64,000 nucleotides of DNA from Microbacterium sp. RU33B (GCF_900155915.1 NZ_FTPO01000002.1:124001-188000); one strand, 5' to 3'. Shown: positions 54,306 to 63,918, counted from the stretch's first letter. Notes: a model not told the origin generated them from the sequence alone. Program-made: numbers and translations.

Positions 54306-56312
54306 CTACGCGGTCGCGGGGCGCGCCTGTCCGGACGGACGCCGCACGGTCGCCTTGCCGGCCGCTTCGCTCGGGGCTTCGACCGACGCGGCGAGACCCG
54401 CATCCTCACGGCGACGCGGCACGTCGACGGGCGGAAGGGTCGAGACCGGACGGTCTTCGCTGGAGAGCCACTGCGGCCGCGGAGGCAGACGCGTGACGTC
54501 CTTGAAGATCTCGGCGAGCTCGAGGTGGTCGAGGGTCTCCTTCTCGAGGAGCTCGAGCGCGAGCTTGTCGAGCACGTGACGGTTCGCGTTGATGACCTCG
54601 TAGGCCTCATTGTGCGCCTGCTCGATGAGAGCGCGCACCTCGGCATCCACTCTCTCCGCGACCCGCTCCGAGTACTCGCGGCCATGACCCATGTCGCGGC
54701 CCATGAAGACCTCACCCGACGCGGAGCCGAGCTTGACGGGGCCGACCTGCGTCGTCATGCCGTACTCGGTGACCATCTTGCGGGCGATGTTGGTCGCCTT
54801 CTCGATGTCGTTCGAGGCGCCGGTGGTGGGGTCGTGGAACACGATCTCCTCGGCGACGCGCCCGCCCATCGCGTACGTGAGCTGGTCGAGCAGCTCGTTG
54901 CGCGTGACGGAGTATTTGTCGTCGAGCGGGAGCACCATCGTGTAGCCGAGGGCCTTGCCGCGCGGCAGGATCGTGACCTTCGTGACGGGGTCGGTGTCGT
55001 TCATCGCCGCCGCCGCGAGCGCGTGTCCACCCTCGTGGTACGCCGTGATGAGCTTCTCCTTGTCGCGCATCACGCGCGTGCGACGCTGCGGACCCGCGAT
55101 CACGCGGTCGATCGCCTCGTCGAGGGCGCGGTTGTCGATGAGCTGCGCGTTGGAGCGCGCGGTGAGCAGCGCGGCCTCGTTCAGGACGTTCGCGAGATCG
55201 GCGCCGGTGAAGCCGGGCGTCTTGCGCGCGACCACCTCGAGGTCGACCGAGTCCGCGAGCGGCTTGCCGCGACCGTGCACTTCGAGGATCTTCTGGCGGC
55301 CCTTGAGATCGGGCGCGTCGACGCCGATCTGACGGTCGAAGCGGCCCGGACGCAGAAGGGCGGGGTCGAGGATGTCGGGACGGTTCGTCGCCGCGATCAC
55401 GATGACGTTGACCTTGGGGTCGAAGCCGTCCATCTCGACGAGCATCTGGTTGAGCGTCTGCTCGCGCTCGTCGTGGCCGCCGCCCATTCCGGCACCGCGG
55501 TGTCGTCCGACGGCATCGATCTCGTCGATGAAGATGATGGCGGGAGAGGTCTCCTTGGCCTGGGTGAACAGGTCGCGCACACGGCTCGCGCCGACACCGA
55601 CGAACATCTCGACGAAGTCCGACCCCGAGATCGAGTAGAAGGGCACACCGGCCTCACCGGCGACGGCGCGGGCGAGCAGCGTCTTGCCCGTTCCGGGAGG
55701 GCCGTACAGCAGCACGCCCTTCGGGATGCGGGCGCCCACGGCCTGGAACTTCGTGGGGTCCTTCAGGAAGTCCTTGATCTCCTGCATCTCCTCGATCGCC
55801 TCGTCGGAGCCGGCGACGTCGGCGAACGTGACCTGCGGCATCTCCTTCGTGACGAGCTTCGCCCGGGACTTGCCGAACTGCATGACCTTGGAGCCGCCGC
55901 CCTGGGCGCTGGACATGAGGAACCAGAAGAGCAGGCCGAGCAGGATGATCGGGAGGAACAGCGACAGGAATCCGTCGAACCACGTCGCGCGCGGCACGGC
56001 ATCGTTGAAGCCGTCCGACGGGTTGGCGGCGTCGATCGCCGCGACCACCTCATCGGCGCGCGCCGAGACGTAGTAGAACTGCACCTCGGTGGAGCCCTCG
56101 AACGCCTTCGACAGGGTCATGTCGACGCGCTGATCACCGTCGGTCGTGACGACCTCGCTGACGGTGCCGCCCTGGAGCAGCTCGAGACCCTGCTGGGTCG
56201 AGATCTGCTTGGCCGCCTGGAGGCTCGAGATGAGCGAGAAGCCGACGATGAGCAGCACCCCGATCACGAGGACGTAGAACAGCGGGCTGCGGGTGATCTT
56301 CTTGAAGTTCAT
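54306..56312 (-). CDS. ftsH: ATP-dependent zinc metalloprotease FtsH
   Basis: 668 residues. This membrane AAA+ protease degrades misfolded membrane and regulatory proteins. Two membrane segments ([38 protein letters not shown]) flank the extracytoplasmic domain. Walker A GPPGTGKT and Walker [13 protein letters not shown] follow, then the second-region-of-homology [19 protein letters not shown], and the zinc site HEGGH (most FtsH have HEAGH; Gly is common in actinobacteria). It lies 145 nt downstream of hpt. Confidence 0.97.
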   Translation of the reverse strand: MNFKKITRSPLFYVLVIGVLLIVGFSLISSLQAAKQISTQQGLELLQGGTVSEVVTTDGDQRVDMTLSKAFEGSTEVQFYYVSARADEVVAAIDAANPSDGFNDAVPRATWFDGFLSLFLPIILLGLLFWFLMSSAQGGGSKVMQFGKSRAKLVTKEMPQVTFADVAGSDEAIEEMQEIKDFLKDPTKFQAVGARIPKGVLLYGPPGTGKTLLARAVAGEAGVPFYSISGSDFVEMFVGVGASRVRDLFTQAKETSPAIIFIDEIDAVGRHRGAGMGGGHDEREQTLNQMLVEMDGFDPKVNVIVIAATNRPDILDPALLRPGRFDRQIGVDAPDLKGRQKILEVHGRGKPLADSVDLEVVARKTPGFTGADLANVLNEAALLTARSNAQLIDNRALDEAIDRVIAGPQRRTRVMRDKEKLITAYHEGGHALAAAAMNDTDPVTKVTILPRGKALGYTMVLPLDDKYSVTRNELLDQLTYAMGGRVAEEIVFHDPTTGASNDIEKATNIARKMVTEYGMTTQVGPVKLGSASGEVFMGRDMGHGREYSERVAERVDAEVRALIEQAHNEAYEVINANRHVLDKLALELLEKETLDHLELAEIFKDVTRLPPRPQWLSSEDRPVSTLPPVDVPRRREDAGLAASVEAPSEAAGKATVRRPSGQARPATA

Positions 56313-56457
56313 GGTTCGGGCGTGGCCCGTTCCCTTTCGTCGGCGAGCCGTCAGCGCGGGGACGGATGCCGCGGCGACGTGGATTCAGGGTATCGCGGGC
56401 TCACCGTGGGGTCTCTGTGCATTCGCCGACGGCGTACACAGAACCAGCCGGGAAGGG

Positions 56458-57009
56458 TCAGGAGTACATGTGCGGCGCGAGCACCGCGACATCGCGCAGA
56501 TTGCGGAACTTCTCGTTGTAGTCCAGGCCGTAGCCGATGACGAAGTCGTTGGGGATGTCGAAGCCGACGTATTTGCAGTCCACGACGACCTTGGCCGCCT
56601 CGGGCTTGCGGAGGAGGGCGAAGACCTCGATGGATGCCGCACCGCGCGACGCGAAGTTCTCCAGCAGCCAGCTCAGCGTGAGGCCCGAGTCGATGATGTC
56701 TTCCACGATCAGCACGTGGCGGCCGCTGAGGTCGGAGTCGAGGTCCTTGCGGATCTGCACGACGCCGCTGGACTTCGTGCCGGCGCCGTACGACGACACC
56801 GCCATCCAGTCCATCTCCATCTCGCGCGGCAGGGCACGAGCGAAGTCGGCCATCACCATGACCGCGCCTTTGAGGATGCCGACGAGCAGCAGCTCCTTGC
56901 CCTCGTAGTCGGCCACGACCCGCGCCGCGACCTCCTCCAGCTTCCGCTGGATCTCCTCCTCCGTGACGAGGACTTTCGTGATCTGGTTCTCGACGTCGGC
57001 CGCGCGCAT
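56458..57009 (-). CDS. hpt: Hypoxanthine phosphoribosyltransferase
   Basis: 183 residues. It salvages hypoxanthine/guanine to IMP/GMP using PRPP. Signatures: LVGILKGAVMVMADFARAL, the PRPP motif VLIVEDIIDSGLTLSWLL and the base-binding KVVVDCKYVGFDIPNDFVIGYGLDYNE region (split over the flexible loop). ATG 57009 opens the leftward transcript; a divergent DUF937 gene lies 104 bp away. Confidence 0.96.
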   Translation of the reverse strand: MRAADVENQITKVLVTEEEIQRKLEEVAARVVADYEGKELLLVGILKGAVMVMADFARALPREMEMDWMAVSSYGAGTKSSGVVQIRKDLDSDLSGRHVLIVEDIIDSGLTLSWLLENFASRGAASIEVFALLRKPEAAKVVVDCKYVGFDIPNDFVIGYGLDYNEKFRNLRDVAVLAPHMYS

Positions 57010-57113
57010 TCTCAGAGTCTAGAGAGGACTGCGGCTGGTGCGAGCCCCGCGCTCCGGGATTAGTCTGGGCGCGAGCGGGCGACGGGGCCCGCCGCGAGCG
57101 AGGGAACCTGCGT

Positions 57114-57653
57114 ATGGCCGCCATGGACGACATCCTGAAGTCCGTCCCGATCGATCAGATCGCGAAGCAGCTGGGCGTCGCCCCGGATGTCGCGCGCCAG
57201 GCCGTGCAGGAGGGCGGGGCGACGATCCTCTCGGGTCTGCAGCGCAATGCGCAGACGCCCGGAGGCTCGGCCGCGATCGAGAAGGCCCTCGGCAAGCATG
57301 CGTCGCAGCCCGATGCGGTCGACCTCGACGCCGTCGACACCGCCGACGGCGAGAAGATCCTGAATCACGTCTTCGGCGGGAAGGAGCAGGAGGTCGCCGC
57401 CAAGCTCACCGACGAGCCTCAGACCGCGGGCATCGACTTCGGCAAGCTGCTCCCGATGCTCGCCCCGATCGTCATGGGCATCCTCGCCAAGGGGCAGCAG
57501 AAGGCACCCGCGCAGGACGCTTCCGGTGGAGGCTTCGACATCGGCGGGCTCATCGGGGGCCTGCTGGGAGGCGGCTCGGGCGGCGGCGCGTCATCCGGCG
57601 GCGGCCTCGACATCGGCGGGCTGCTGGGCGGGCTCCTGGGCGGCAGGAAGTAG
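57114..57653 (+). CDS. DUF937 domain protein
   Basis: 179 residues. A helical DUF937 region (DDILKSVPIDQIAKQLGVAP, AVQEGGATILSGLQRNAQ, ILNHVFGGKEQEVAAKL, LLPMLAPIVMGILAKG) is followed by a Gly-rich tail with repeated GGLLGGLLGG-like units. There is no known function. ATG 57114 or 57123 may be used. It is divergent from hpt and convergent with the lipoprotein gene 3 nt away. Confidence 0.85.
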   Translation: MAAMDDILKSVPIDQIAKQLGVAPDVARQAVQEGGATILSGLQRNAQTPGGSAAIEKALGKHASQPDAVDLDAVDTADGEKILNHVFGGKEQEVAAKLTDEPQTAGIDFGKLLPMLAPIVMGILAKGQQKAPAQDASGGGFDIGGLIGGLLGGGSGGGASSGGGLDIGGLLGGLLGGRK

Positions 57654-57656
57654 CGG

Positions 57657-58133
57657 TCAGGCCCCGCCGCGGGTCGTCGTCGGACTCACGACGACGATCT
57701 CGAGCGGCTCGGACTTCCCTTCCTCCGACGTCACCCAGGTGACCTCGACGTACCACTCGTCGCGGCGGAAGCCGTCGGCGATCCTCGTGCCGCCCGCCGT
57801 CTCGCGCACGCGCTCCGAGGCCCAGCCGTCGGACGTGAGCGACTCGGAGACCGTGCGGGCCGCGTCGGCGGAGGCATCCGTCGCCACCCCCAGGTCGAGC
57901 GTGCGCGACACCTGCCACCAGGCGGGATCGGAGGGGTCGGTGCCGACGTCGGAGCGGGCGGCGGAATCGACGATGTCGTCGCCGTCCGACCCCACGAGAC
58001 CGGCGAGCTCCTCCGAGAGCCTCTCGGCCTCGACCCGGTATTCGTCGAGTCGACTCTCCGTGGCCATGGCGCATCCTCCCAGAAGCAGAGCGAACGTGAG
58101 GGCCGCCGTCGCGGCCACGATGCGGCGCATCAT
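57657..58133 (-). CDS. Predicted lipoprotein, WXG-hydrolase group
   Basis: 158 residues. MMRRIVAATAALTFALLLGGC ends in a lipobox Cys, so the protein is membrane-anchored on the outside. The mature part is helical (ESRLDEYRVEAERLSEELAGLV) then beta-rich (EWYVEVTWVTSEEGKSEPLEIVVVSP, in two strands). ATG 58133 overlaps the upstream hydrolase stop (ATGA), so it belongs to the three-gene group that includes the DUF1023 hydrolase. Function unknown. Confidence 0.82.
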   Translation of the reverse strand: MMRRIVAATAALTFALLLGGCAMATESRLDEYRVEAERLSEELAGLVGSDGDDIVDSAARSDVGTDPSDPAWWQVSRTLDLGVATDASADAARTVSESLTSDGWASERVRETAGGTRIADGFRRDEWYVEVTWVTSEEGKSEPLEIVVVSPTTTRGGA

Positions 58134-60016
58134 TCGACGCCCGCGTAGGTCGGCGAGTAGTCGTCTCGATCGATGCCGTCGATCGTGATGACGGAGCGCC
58201 CGGCGATGATCGTCTGGTCGGGGGCGAACAGCTCGACCTCGCCGCCCGTGATGACGCCGACGATGTTGTCGAACGCGCCCGTGCCGACCTTGAACACCGT
58301 GCCGTGCGCGTCGATCGCCGGCGGCGTGCCGTTCCCGGCGACGTTGTAGTCCTCGAGGCCGCCCGTCGAGGCATCCCCCGACGTCACGAATCCCGTCTCG
58401 AGGCGCGTGACGCCGTCGGCGGTGAGCGCCGACTGGCCGTGCATGTCGCCGGGGCCGGTGCCCTGGATGAGCCCCACGACCAGGTCGTTGCGCGCCATCA
58501 GGGAGTAGTGCGGCACATCCTTCGTGTTCGGGAAGTCGTCGAGCCCTCCCACGCCGCTGCCCATGCCCGCCGCCGAGACGTACAGGATGCGGTCGGCCTT
58601 CAGGCCGTCGCGCTCGGCGAGACCCACCGTCGCTCCGCCGTAGCTGTGGCCGAGCACGGTGAGCGTGCCGTTCTCCGGCACCGAGATCCCGGCGGCGAAG
58701 TCGCGCAGCCGCGGGGCGAGGGCGTTGGCGTAGCTCGACTGGGTGGCCTCGGGAATGGTGCCGGGGAACTCGCCGCCCGCCCACTGGAAGATCGCGCTGT
58801 CAGGACCGGCCGCGGCGTAGAGGTCGCGCCCCCGCGAGTCGGCGAAGTCCGTCATCGTGGTGCCCGTCCCGGGAACCGACACCGCGACGTGGCGCACCCA
58901 CGACGGGATGTCGCCGGTCTGCGGGTCGATCGGCCCCTGGTACGTCGCGATCGCGTCGATGCGCGGATCGAAGACCACGACGCGGGCGCCGTCGTCGACG
59001 TGCGTGACGCGGTTCTCGTCCTGCCACGTCACCTTCTGCGCGAGGAGGCTCCGGTAGTACTCGATGAACGCCTCATGCTCTGCGATGCGTCCGTCATAGG
59101 GCGCCGCGACGCCCTGGTCGCCGTAGTAGGAGCGATCGACGGCGTCGTCGCGCTGCTGCTCGATCTTCTCGATCTCGGCTTCGCGGCGGGCGATCTCGTT
59201 CTCGATGTTGATCTTGTTGGCGGCGACGCGGTCGCGGATCGGGATGCCGTCGAGGTTTCCGATCACCAGCGGAGCGGCCGCGATCAGCGCCGCGCGCTGC
59301 TCGTCTTCCATGCCGTTCCACACCTGCCGGATCAGATCGGGATCGCCCAGCGCCGCGAGATCGTCGGCCGTGAGCCCGGCGACGTCTCCTGCCCAGAGGG
59401 AGGCGGCGGCCAGCGTCGCCCCCGATCCCTTCGAGGAGGTGAGTTCGCTGAACAGCGAGATCCCGGAGAGGCTCGCGGCGGTCTGGCGGTCGAGTTCGTC
59501 CCGCTCGCTCTGGAGGCTGTGGAAGGCGGACCGCGCGTCGATGTAGTCGTCGATGGCACCCTGCCACCGCACCAGATAGCTGTGGTCGCTCAGGTACATC
59601 CACGAGGGCAGCACGTCGTCCCAGCCGAGGGCCCAGCCCGTCACGAACTCGGATGCCGCGTTGAGCGCCTCCGCCCGCCGCTCGTAGATGCGCCCATAGG
59701 TGTCGTGGGCGTGGGCGATGGCCGCGGCGGCGCGGGCACGGATGCCGTCGAGCGCCGTCGCATAGCCGTCGAGGATGCCCGCGACCTCCGTCGCCGCGGC
59801 GGACGCGTCGTCGAGCTTGGCGGCTACCGCCACGATGCGCGGGCGCAGGGCGTCGACGGCCTCGCTCTCGAGCGGCCCCAGGGCGGTCAGGCCGGCGCGG
59901 GCCGACACGGCCCGTGCGGTGAGCGACGAGGCGCGGGTGGAGAACTGGTCGGCGAACGACCGGATGCCGCTCGGGTCGCCCTCACCCGGGTCGCCGTCGA
60001 TGCCCGGGAGGGTCAT
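58130..60016 (-). CDS. DUF1023 alpha/beta hydrolase with N-terminal helical domain
   Basis: 628 residues. The first 220 or so are helical (IRSFADQFSTRASSLTARAV, AVAAKLDDASAAATEVAGIL, AIDDYIDARSAFHSLQSERDEL) and resemble WXG/LXG-type substrates of type VII secretion; this is followed by a coiled-coil linker (NIENEIARREAEIEKIEQQ) and a DUF1023 hydrolase with nucleophile Ser458 (LGHSYGGATVGLA). ATG 60016 overlaps the small upstream helical gene (ATGA). Its substrate is unknown; toxin, lipase or peptidase roles are all possible. No signal peptide is seen. Confidence 0.85.
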   Translation of the reverse strand: MTLPGIDGDPGEGDPSGIRSFADQFSTRASSLTARAVSARAGLTALGPLESEAVDALRPRIVAVAAKLDDASAAATEVAGILDGYATALDGIRARAAAAIAHAHDTYGRIYERRAEALNAASEFVTGWALGWDDVLPSWMYLSDHSYLVRWQGAIDDYIDARSAFHSLQSERDELDRQTAASLSGISLFSELTSSKGSGATLAAASLWAGDVAGLTADDLAALGDPDLIRQVWNGMEDEQRAALIAAAPLVIGNLDGIPIRDRVAANKINIENEIARREAEIEKIEQQRDDAVDRSYYGDQGVAAPYDGRIAEHEAFIEYYRSLLAQKVTWQDENRVTHVDDGARVVVFDPRIDAIATYQGPIDPQTGDIPSWVRHVAVSVPGTGTTMTDFADSRGRDLYAAAGPDSAIFQWAGGEFPGTIPEATQSSYANALAPRLRDFAAGISVPENGTLTVLGHSYGGATVGLAERDGLKADRILYVSAAGMGSGVGGLDDFPNTKDVPHYSLMARNDLVVGLIQGTGPGDMHGQSALTADGVTRLETGFVTSGDASTGGLEDYNVAGNGTPPAIDAHGTVFKVGTGAFDNIVGVITGGEVELFAPDQTIIAGRSVITIDGIDRDDYSPTYAGVE

Positions 60017-60285
60017 GACGCTCCGGCCGCGAGCTGGGAGTCGGCATCGCCGAGCGTCGCCCCGATGGCCTCGGCATCCGTCGCCGTGTCGAGCACGACA
60101 GCGGCGAGCGCCCCCATGAGGCGCCGCATCAGGCTGTCGGCCCCGTCGAGGGCTGCGGCGACGTCGGCCGACCCCGTGACGACGGAGGAGAAGCAGAACG
60201 AGTCCGCCACCGGCTCGGCGGCCGTGCGCAGACGGGAAGCGGATGCCGCGATGTCGGCATCCGTGATGTGCAGGTCTCCGCTCAC
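60013..60285 (-). CDS. Small helical WXG100-like protein
   Basis: 90 residues, predicted to form two helices around a central turn (ITDADIAASASRLRTAAEPV, DGADSLMRRLMGALAAVVL, ATDAEAIGATLGDADSQLAA). The size and helical hairpin fit WXG100/ESAT-6-like proteins, but no WxG motif is visible. The GTG at 60285 (or 60288) follows GGGGGAG. It overlaps the DUF1023 gene by 4 nt, an arrangement usual for a secreted helical partner and its effector; the function is inferred. Confidence 0.75.
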   Translation of the reverse strand: MSGDLHITDADIAASASRLRTAAEPVADSFCFSSVVTGSADVAAALDGADSLMRRLMGALAAVVLDTATDAEAIGATLGDADSQLAAGAS

Positions 60286-60316
60286 CACTCCCCCTTCCCC
60301 GTCTCCACGATAGACG

Positions 60317-61312
60317 TCATCCGGCGGTGAATTCGAGCCGCGCCCCCACGCGGGCTGCACGGCATCCGGGCAGGTCGAGCGGGCCCTGCCCCGACCAGTC
60401 CGTCACCAGGCGCGCGACCTCGAGCGTCTGCGCGCGCGTGAGGCTCTGACCGAACTCGGCCGCGACGACCGTGCGGATGATGCGGTGGCGCAGCGCCGCC
60501 GGGTTGGCCGCCAGAGCCGCGACCGAGACCGAGATGCCCGCCTCGGCGTGCTCGACGATGTCTTCGATCGTCTCCTCGATCATGTCGGCGAAGGCTTCCG
60601 CGTCTTCGCGGGCCTGCTCGGCGGTGCGCGCGAGGGCCTCGGCGATGCCCGGTCCGAGCTCGGCTTCGAGCACGGGCAGCACGGTCTCGCGCACCCGCAC
60701 GCGGGCGAAGCGGGGGTCGGCGTTGTGCGGATCGCTCCACGGTTCGAGCTGTTCCGCCGCGCACGCGGCGCGCGTCGTCGCACGCCGCACGGCGAGGAGC
60801 GGCCGCACGAGCGCGATGCCGGGGGCGAGCTCGGCGCGCGGGGCCATGCCCTGCAGGCTCGCGGATCCGGCCCCGCGGGCGAGTCCGAGCAGCACGGTCT
60901 CGGCCTGGTCGTCGAGCGTGTGCCCGGTGAGCACCGCCACGGCCCCGCGCCGGGATGCCTCCGCGGCGAGGGTCGCGTAGCGCGCGGCACGGGCGGCGGC
61001 TTCGGGTCCGCCGTCGGCGCCGACCTCGACGCGCACCACGACGGCCTCGAGGCCGAGCCCCTCGGCCGCAGCGGCGGCCGCCGCCGCGACATCCGCCGAC
61101 CCCTCCTGCAGCCCGTGGTCGACCGTGACGGCGACGGCGGTCACCCCCGCTCGGCGCGCTTCGAAGGCCGTGGCGGCCACGAGGGCGAGGGAGTCCGCAC
61201 CACCGGACAGGGCGATGACGACGACCGCATCGGCACCGATCGGCTCGAGTGCTCGGCGCACAGCCGACCGCACCTCGGCGACGGACGGATGCAGGCTCGG
61301 ACGGTGGGTCAT
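60317..61312 (-). CDS. tilS: tRNA(Ile)-lysidine synthetase
   Basis: 331 residues. It converts C34 of tRNA-Ile(CAU) to lysidine using ATP and lysine. The PP-loop is SGGADS (36-41), followed by AVTVDHGLQEGSADV and TGHTLDDQAETVLLGLARG. ATG 61312 begins at MTHRPSLHPS; a longer frame has no ribosome site. The order tilS-hpt-ftsH-fol is usual in actinobacteria; here four genes separate tilS from hpt. Confidence 0.95.
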   Translation of the reverse strand: MTHRPSLHPSVAEVRSAVRRALEPIGADAVVVIALSGGADSLALVAATAFEARRAGVTAVAVTVDHGLQEGSADVAAAAAAAAEGLGLEAVVVRVEVGADGGPEAAARAARYATLAAEASRRGAVAVLTGHTLDDQAETVLLGLARGAGSASLQGMAPRAELAPGIALVRPLLAVRRATTRAACAAEQLEPWSDPHNADPRFARVRVRETVLPVLEAELGPGIAEALARTAEQAREDAEAFADMIEETIEDIVEHAEAGISVSVAALAANPAALRHRIIRTVVAAEFGQSLTRAQTLEVARLVTDWSGQGPLDLPGCRAARVGARLEFTAG

Positions 61313-61434
61313 CCGACAACGGTAACGGCCCACCCCCGCCGACGAAGCGGGCGGGGAGCAATCCTCCCGCACCATCGGCGTCGAGGCGGCGCGACTAGGA
61401 TTATCGGCGGCATCCACCGATCGAAGGAGCACCC

Positions 61435-61968
61435 ATGGGCGCGTACGACGCCGTCATCGAGATCCCGCGCGGCAGCCGCGTCAAGTACGAGGTCGACCAC
61501 GGCACGGGCCGGGTCTTCCTCGACCGTGTGCTCTACACGGCGTTCGGCTACCCCACCAACTACGGCTTCTTCGAGAACACCCTCGGCGAAGACGGCGACC
61601 CGCTCGACGTGCTCGTGATCCTCGACTACGACCTGCACCCCGGCATCCTGGCGAGCGTGCGCCCCGTCGGCGTGCTGAAGATGAGCGACGAGAAGGGCGG
61701 CGACGACAAGGTCGTCGCCGTCATCGCCGGCGACCCCCGCTGGGACCACATCCAGGATGTGAACGACATCGGCCAGCACCTGCGCGACGAGATCGCGCAC
61801 TTCTTCGAGCACTACAAGGACCTCGAGCCGCCCAAGTGGGTCAAGGTCGACGAATGGGCCGACGCCGCCGAGGCCGAGCGTCTCGTGGGCGAGGCGTTCG
61901 AGCGCTTCGCCGAGCACGAGGGCGTCACCAAGACGCAGGGTGAGGGCATCGCTCCGTCGACGCTGTGA
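61435..61968 (+). CDS. ppa: Inorganic pyrophosphatase
   Basis: 177 residues, family I soluble enzyme. It hydrolyses PPi to two Pi. Active-site motifs: [17 protein letters not shown] (split by a turn), [12 protein letters not shown] (metal-binding Asp residues) and [32 protein letters not shown] before ATG 61435 is a good ribosome site. A strong hairpin follows at 61992. Confidence 0.97.
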   Translation: MGAYDAVIEIPRGSRVKYEVDHGTGRVFLDRVLYTAFGYPTNYGFFENTLGEDGDPLDVLVILDYDLHPGILASVRPVGVLKMSDEKGGDDKVVAVIAGDPRWDHIQDVNDIGQHLRDEIAHFFEHYKDLEPPKWVKVDEWADAAEAERLVGEAFERFAEHEGVTKTQGEGIAPSTL

Positions 61969-61991
61969 GTTCCCGGTCTTGAGGGCCAGGA

Positions 61992-62023
61992 GAAGGGGTG
62001 GATGCTGCGGCATCCGCCCCTTC
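61992..62023. terminator. Terminator between ppa and the M23 peptidase gene
   Basis: A 14-bp stem with one G-T wobble (61992-62005 with 62010-62023) has a TGCG loop, with GTCTTCT following on the plus strand. It lies between convergent genes, so it may act in both directions. Confidence 0.85.
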
Positions 62024-62039
62024 GTCTTCTCCGGAGGAA

Positions 62040-63374
62040 CTAGACGCTGACGCCGCGGGCCCGGAGGAACGGGATGGGGTCGACTTGCGCGCCGTTGACG
62101 TAGACCTCGAAGTGGAGGTGGTTGCCGAAGGAGTTGCCTGTCGTCCCGACGCCGGCGATGTTCTGTCCGGCGTTCACCCATTGGCCCGCGCGTACGTACC
62201 GACCGCCGTCCACGATGTGCGCGTAGCTCGTGGCGATGCCGCCGCCGTGGTTGATCTTGATCCAGTTGCCGAAGCCGGGACCGGTGTAGCCGGAGTATTC
62301 GACCGTGCCCGCAGCAGCCGCGTAGATCGGCGACCATGCACCGGCGGCGAGGTCGATGCCGCGGTGGAAGGTACTGCCGCACCGCCCGCCGCCACACGTC
62401 GGCGTGCGCGGACCGTAGCCCGACGAGAGCCATCCCGTTCCTGGTCGGGCCCATCCGGATGCCTGGGGCACACCGCCGCCCTGCGCCTTGCCGGCCTGCG
62501 CAGCCGCGGCCGCGGCGGCTGCTGCGGCCGCCGCCTCGGCCGCCTTGCGCTGACGCTCGGCCTCGACGCCGGCCTGGTAGTCGGCGAGCGTCTTGGCAGA
62601 AGCGTCCTTGAGGGCCACGAGCTGAGCCTGCAGCTCGACGAGGTGCGTCTCCTGAGCGGCGAGCGCTGCTTCCGCGGCCGCGGCCGCGTTCTGCGCCTCG
62701 ATCATCTTGGCTTCGGCGATCTTCTGCAGGCGGTCGCGCTCGACGCGCTGGTCCTCTGCCTGGAGGCCGAGGCTCTGCGCGGAGTTGCGGGCCGACGTGG
62801 CGTCGGCGTACACCGACTGGTTGCGCTCGAGGAGCTTGTCCATCGTGCCGAGGCGCGCGAGGAGGTCGTCGGCGTCGGCGGCGGATCCCGCGAAGAAGAG
62901 TTCGAGAGCGGTGTCGTCGCCGCCGTTGCGATACAGGCGGGAGGCGACGCGGCCGGCTTTGTTGGCGGCGGTCAGCGCTTCCTGGGCCTTCGTGTCGGCC
63001 TGGCTCTGGAGGTCGACGGCGCGCTCTGCGGCGGCGGTGTACTCCTCCTGCGCGACGGCGTACGCGTCCGCGGTCTGCTCGGCCACGGCCTGCGTGCGTG
63101 CGACTTCCGCCTGCAGCGACGCGATCAGTCCCTCGATGCGGGAGATCTCGCCGGCCTTGGCGGTCTCGTTCTGGCGAGCGCGCTGCACGTCGTCCCACGA
63201 GGGGTAGTCGGCGGCGAACGCACGGGGAACGTAAGCGGAGCCGAGGGCGGCGGCGCCCACGATGCCCAGGATGCCGAGCCCGAGCGCGGTGCGGCGATCG
63301 ACGGCGGGCCAGCGCAGACGTCGCTCTCCGGAGGCGCGCGCGCCATCCGTGTCGAACGTCTTCTGGGACTCCAC
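62040..63374 (-). CDS. M23 family cell-wall endopeptidase with coiled coil
   Basis: 444 residues. An N-terminal export segment (RRTALGLGILGIVGAAALGSAYVPRAFA) leads to a long coiled coil (about 75-300; Ala/Glu/Gln-rich, for example QAEVARTQAVAEQTADAYAV) and a LytM/M23 domain with zinc ligands in FHRGIDLAAG and NHLHFEVYVNG. Such proteins act in septal peptidoglycan cleavage or, like RipA/NlpC relatives, in cell separation. GTG 63374 (VESQKTF) follows GGGAGG. A promoter lies upstream at 63406-63433. An Ala-rich run of about 12 precedes the catalytic domain. Confidence 0.88.
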   Translation of the reverse strand: MESQKTFDTDGARASGERRLRWPAVDRRTALGLGILGIVGAAALGSAYVPRAFAADYPSWDDVQRARQNETAKAGEISRIEGLIASLQAEVARTQAVAEQTADAYAVAQEEYTAAAERAVDLQSQADTKAQEALTAANKAGRVASRLYRNGGDDTALELFFAGSAADADDLLARLGTMDKLLERNQSVYADATSARNSAQSLGLQAEDQRVERDRLQKIAEAKMIEAQNAAAAAEAALAAQETHLVELQAQLVALKDASAKTLADYQAGVEAERQRKAAEAAAAAAAAAAAAQAGKAQGGGVPQASGWARPGTGWLSSGYGPRTPTCGGGRCGSTFHRGIDLAAGAWSPIYAAAAGTVEYSGYTGPGFGNWIKINHGGGIATSYAHIVDGGRYVRAGQWVNAGQNIAGVGTTGNSFGNHLHFEVYVNGAQVDPIPFLRARGVSV

Positions 63375-63405
63375 AGGAGCCTCCCGTCGCCGATTCACAA
63401 CTTTC

Positions 63406-63433
63406 ACACTAGCAACATGAGTCACAGACGCAA
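63406..63433 (-). promoter_or_regulatory. Promoter of the M23 peptidase gene
   Basis: On the minus strand TTGCGT (63428-63433) and TAGTGT (63406-63411) are spaced by 16 nt and lie about 30 nt before the GTG start. A consensus-like sigma-A type promoter; the direct match is modest. Confidence 0.5.
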
Positions 63434-63527
63434 CGGTTGCCCGAATTAAGTGTGCCTCCGATCGGCGGCACACGCACCGGCAATCTTGCCCCGCTCCTTC
63501 GCGCCGACCGGGCGGGCGCGCCCTCGA

Positions 63528-63557
63528 TTGGCGAATCCGTGGGCGATTGCGTATGCT
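63528..63557 (+). promoter_or_regulatory. Promoter of the tRNA cluster
   Basis: TTGGCG (63528-63533) and TATGCT (63552-63557) are spaced by 18 nt, about 37 nt before tRNA-Glu. Confidence 0.5.
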
Positions 63558-63593
63558 TGTCCCTCGGTAAGCGTGAGCCTCCACGGTTCGCTC

Positions 63594-63669
63594 GGCCCCA
63601 TCGTTTAGCGGCCTAGGACGCCGCCCTTTCACGGCGGTAGCACGGGTTCGAATCCCGTTGGGGTCACCA
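63594..63669 (+). tRNA. tRNA-Glu(TTC)
   Basis: A 76-nt tRNA with acceptor GGCCCCA/TGGGGTC, anticodon stem-loop CCGCC-CTTTCAC-GGCGG (TTC), T arm ACGGGTTCGAATCCCGT and encoded CCA. Confidence 0.96.
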
Positions 63670-63694
63670 CTTACCGGCACAACTTAATACGCAT

Positions 63695-63768
63695 GGCCCT
63701 GTAGCGCAGTTGGTTAGCGTGCCGCCCTGTCACGGCGGAGGTCGCGGGTTCAAGTCCCGTCAGGGTCG
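63695..63768 (+). tRNA. tRNA-Asp(GTC)
   Basis: A 74-nt tRNA with acceptor GGCCCTG/CAGGGTC, discriminator G, anticodon loop CTGTCAC (GTC) on a CCGCC/GGCGG stem, and T arm GCGGGTTCAAGTCCCGT. CCA is not encoded. Confidence 0.96.
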
Positions 63769-63779
63769 CTCCGAGCGAC

Positions 63780-63799
63780 AGCCCCTTCTCGGAGGGGCT
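63780..63799 (+). terminator. Hairpin after tRNA-Asp
   Basis: AGCCCCT/AGGGGCT (63780-63786 with 63793-63799) followed by TTCGTCT on the plus strand; it may end the Glu-Asp transcript. Confidence 0.75.
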
Positions 63800-63842
63800 T
63801 TCGTCTAGGACGCGGCAGATCTGTTCATTCCGGATGCCGCGC

Positions 63843-63915
63843 GGCTCTGTAGCTCAGTTGGTAGAGCGCACGACTGAAAATCGTGAGGTCACGGGATCGA
63901 CGCCCGTCGGAGCCA
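63843..63915 (+). tRNA. tRNA-Phe(GAA)
   Basis: A 73-nt tRNA with acceptor GGCTCTG/CGGAGCC (one wobble), anticodon loop CTGAAAA (GAA) on CACGA/TCGTG, and T arm ACGGGATCGACGCCCGT. CCA is not encoded. It probably has its own promoter after the hairpin at 63780. Confidence 0.96.
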
Positions 63916-63918
63916 CAA

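Noticed and set aside
63375..63593. c-di-AMP (ydaO-type) riboswitch before the M23 peptidase
   Set aside because: The promoter lies about 30 nt before the start codon, leaving no room for the roughly 150-nt aptamer, and the conserved pieces are absent.
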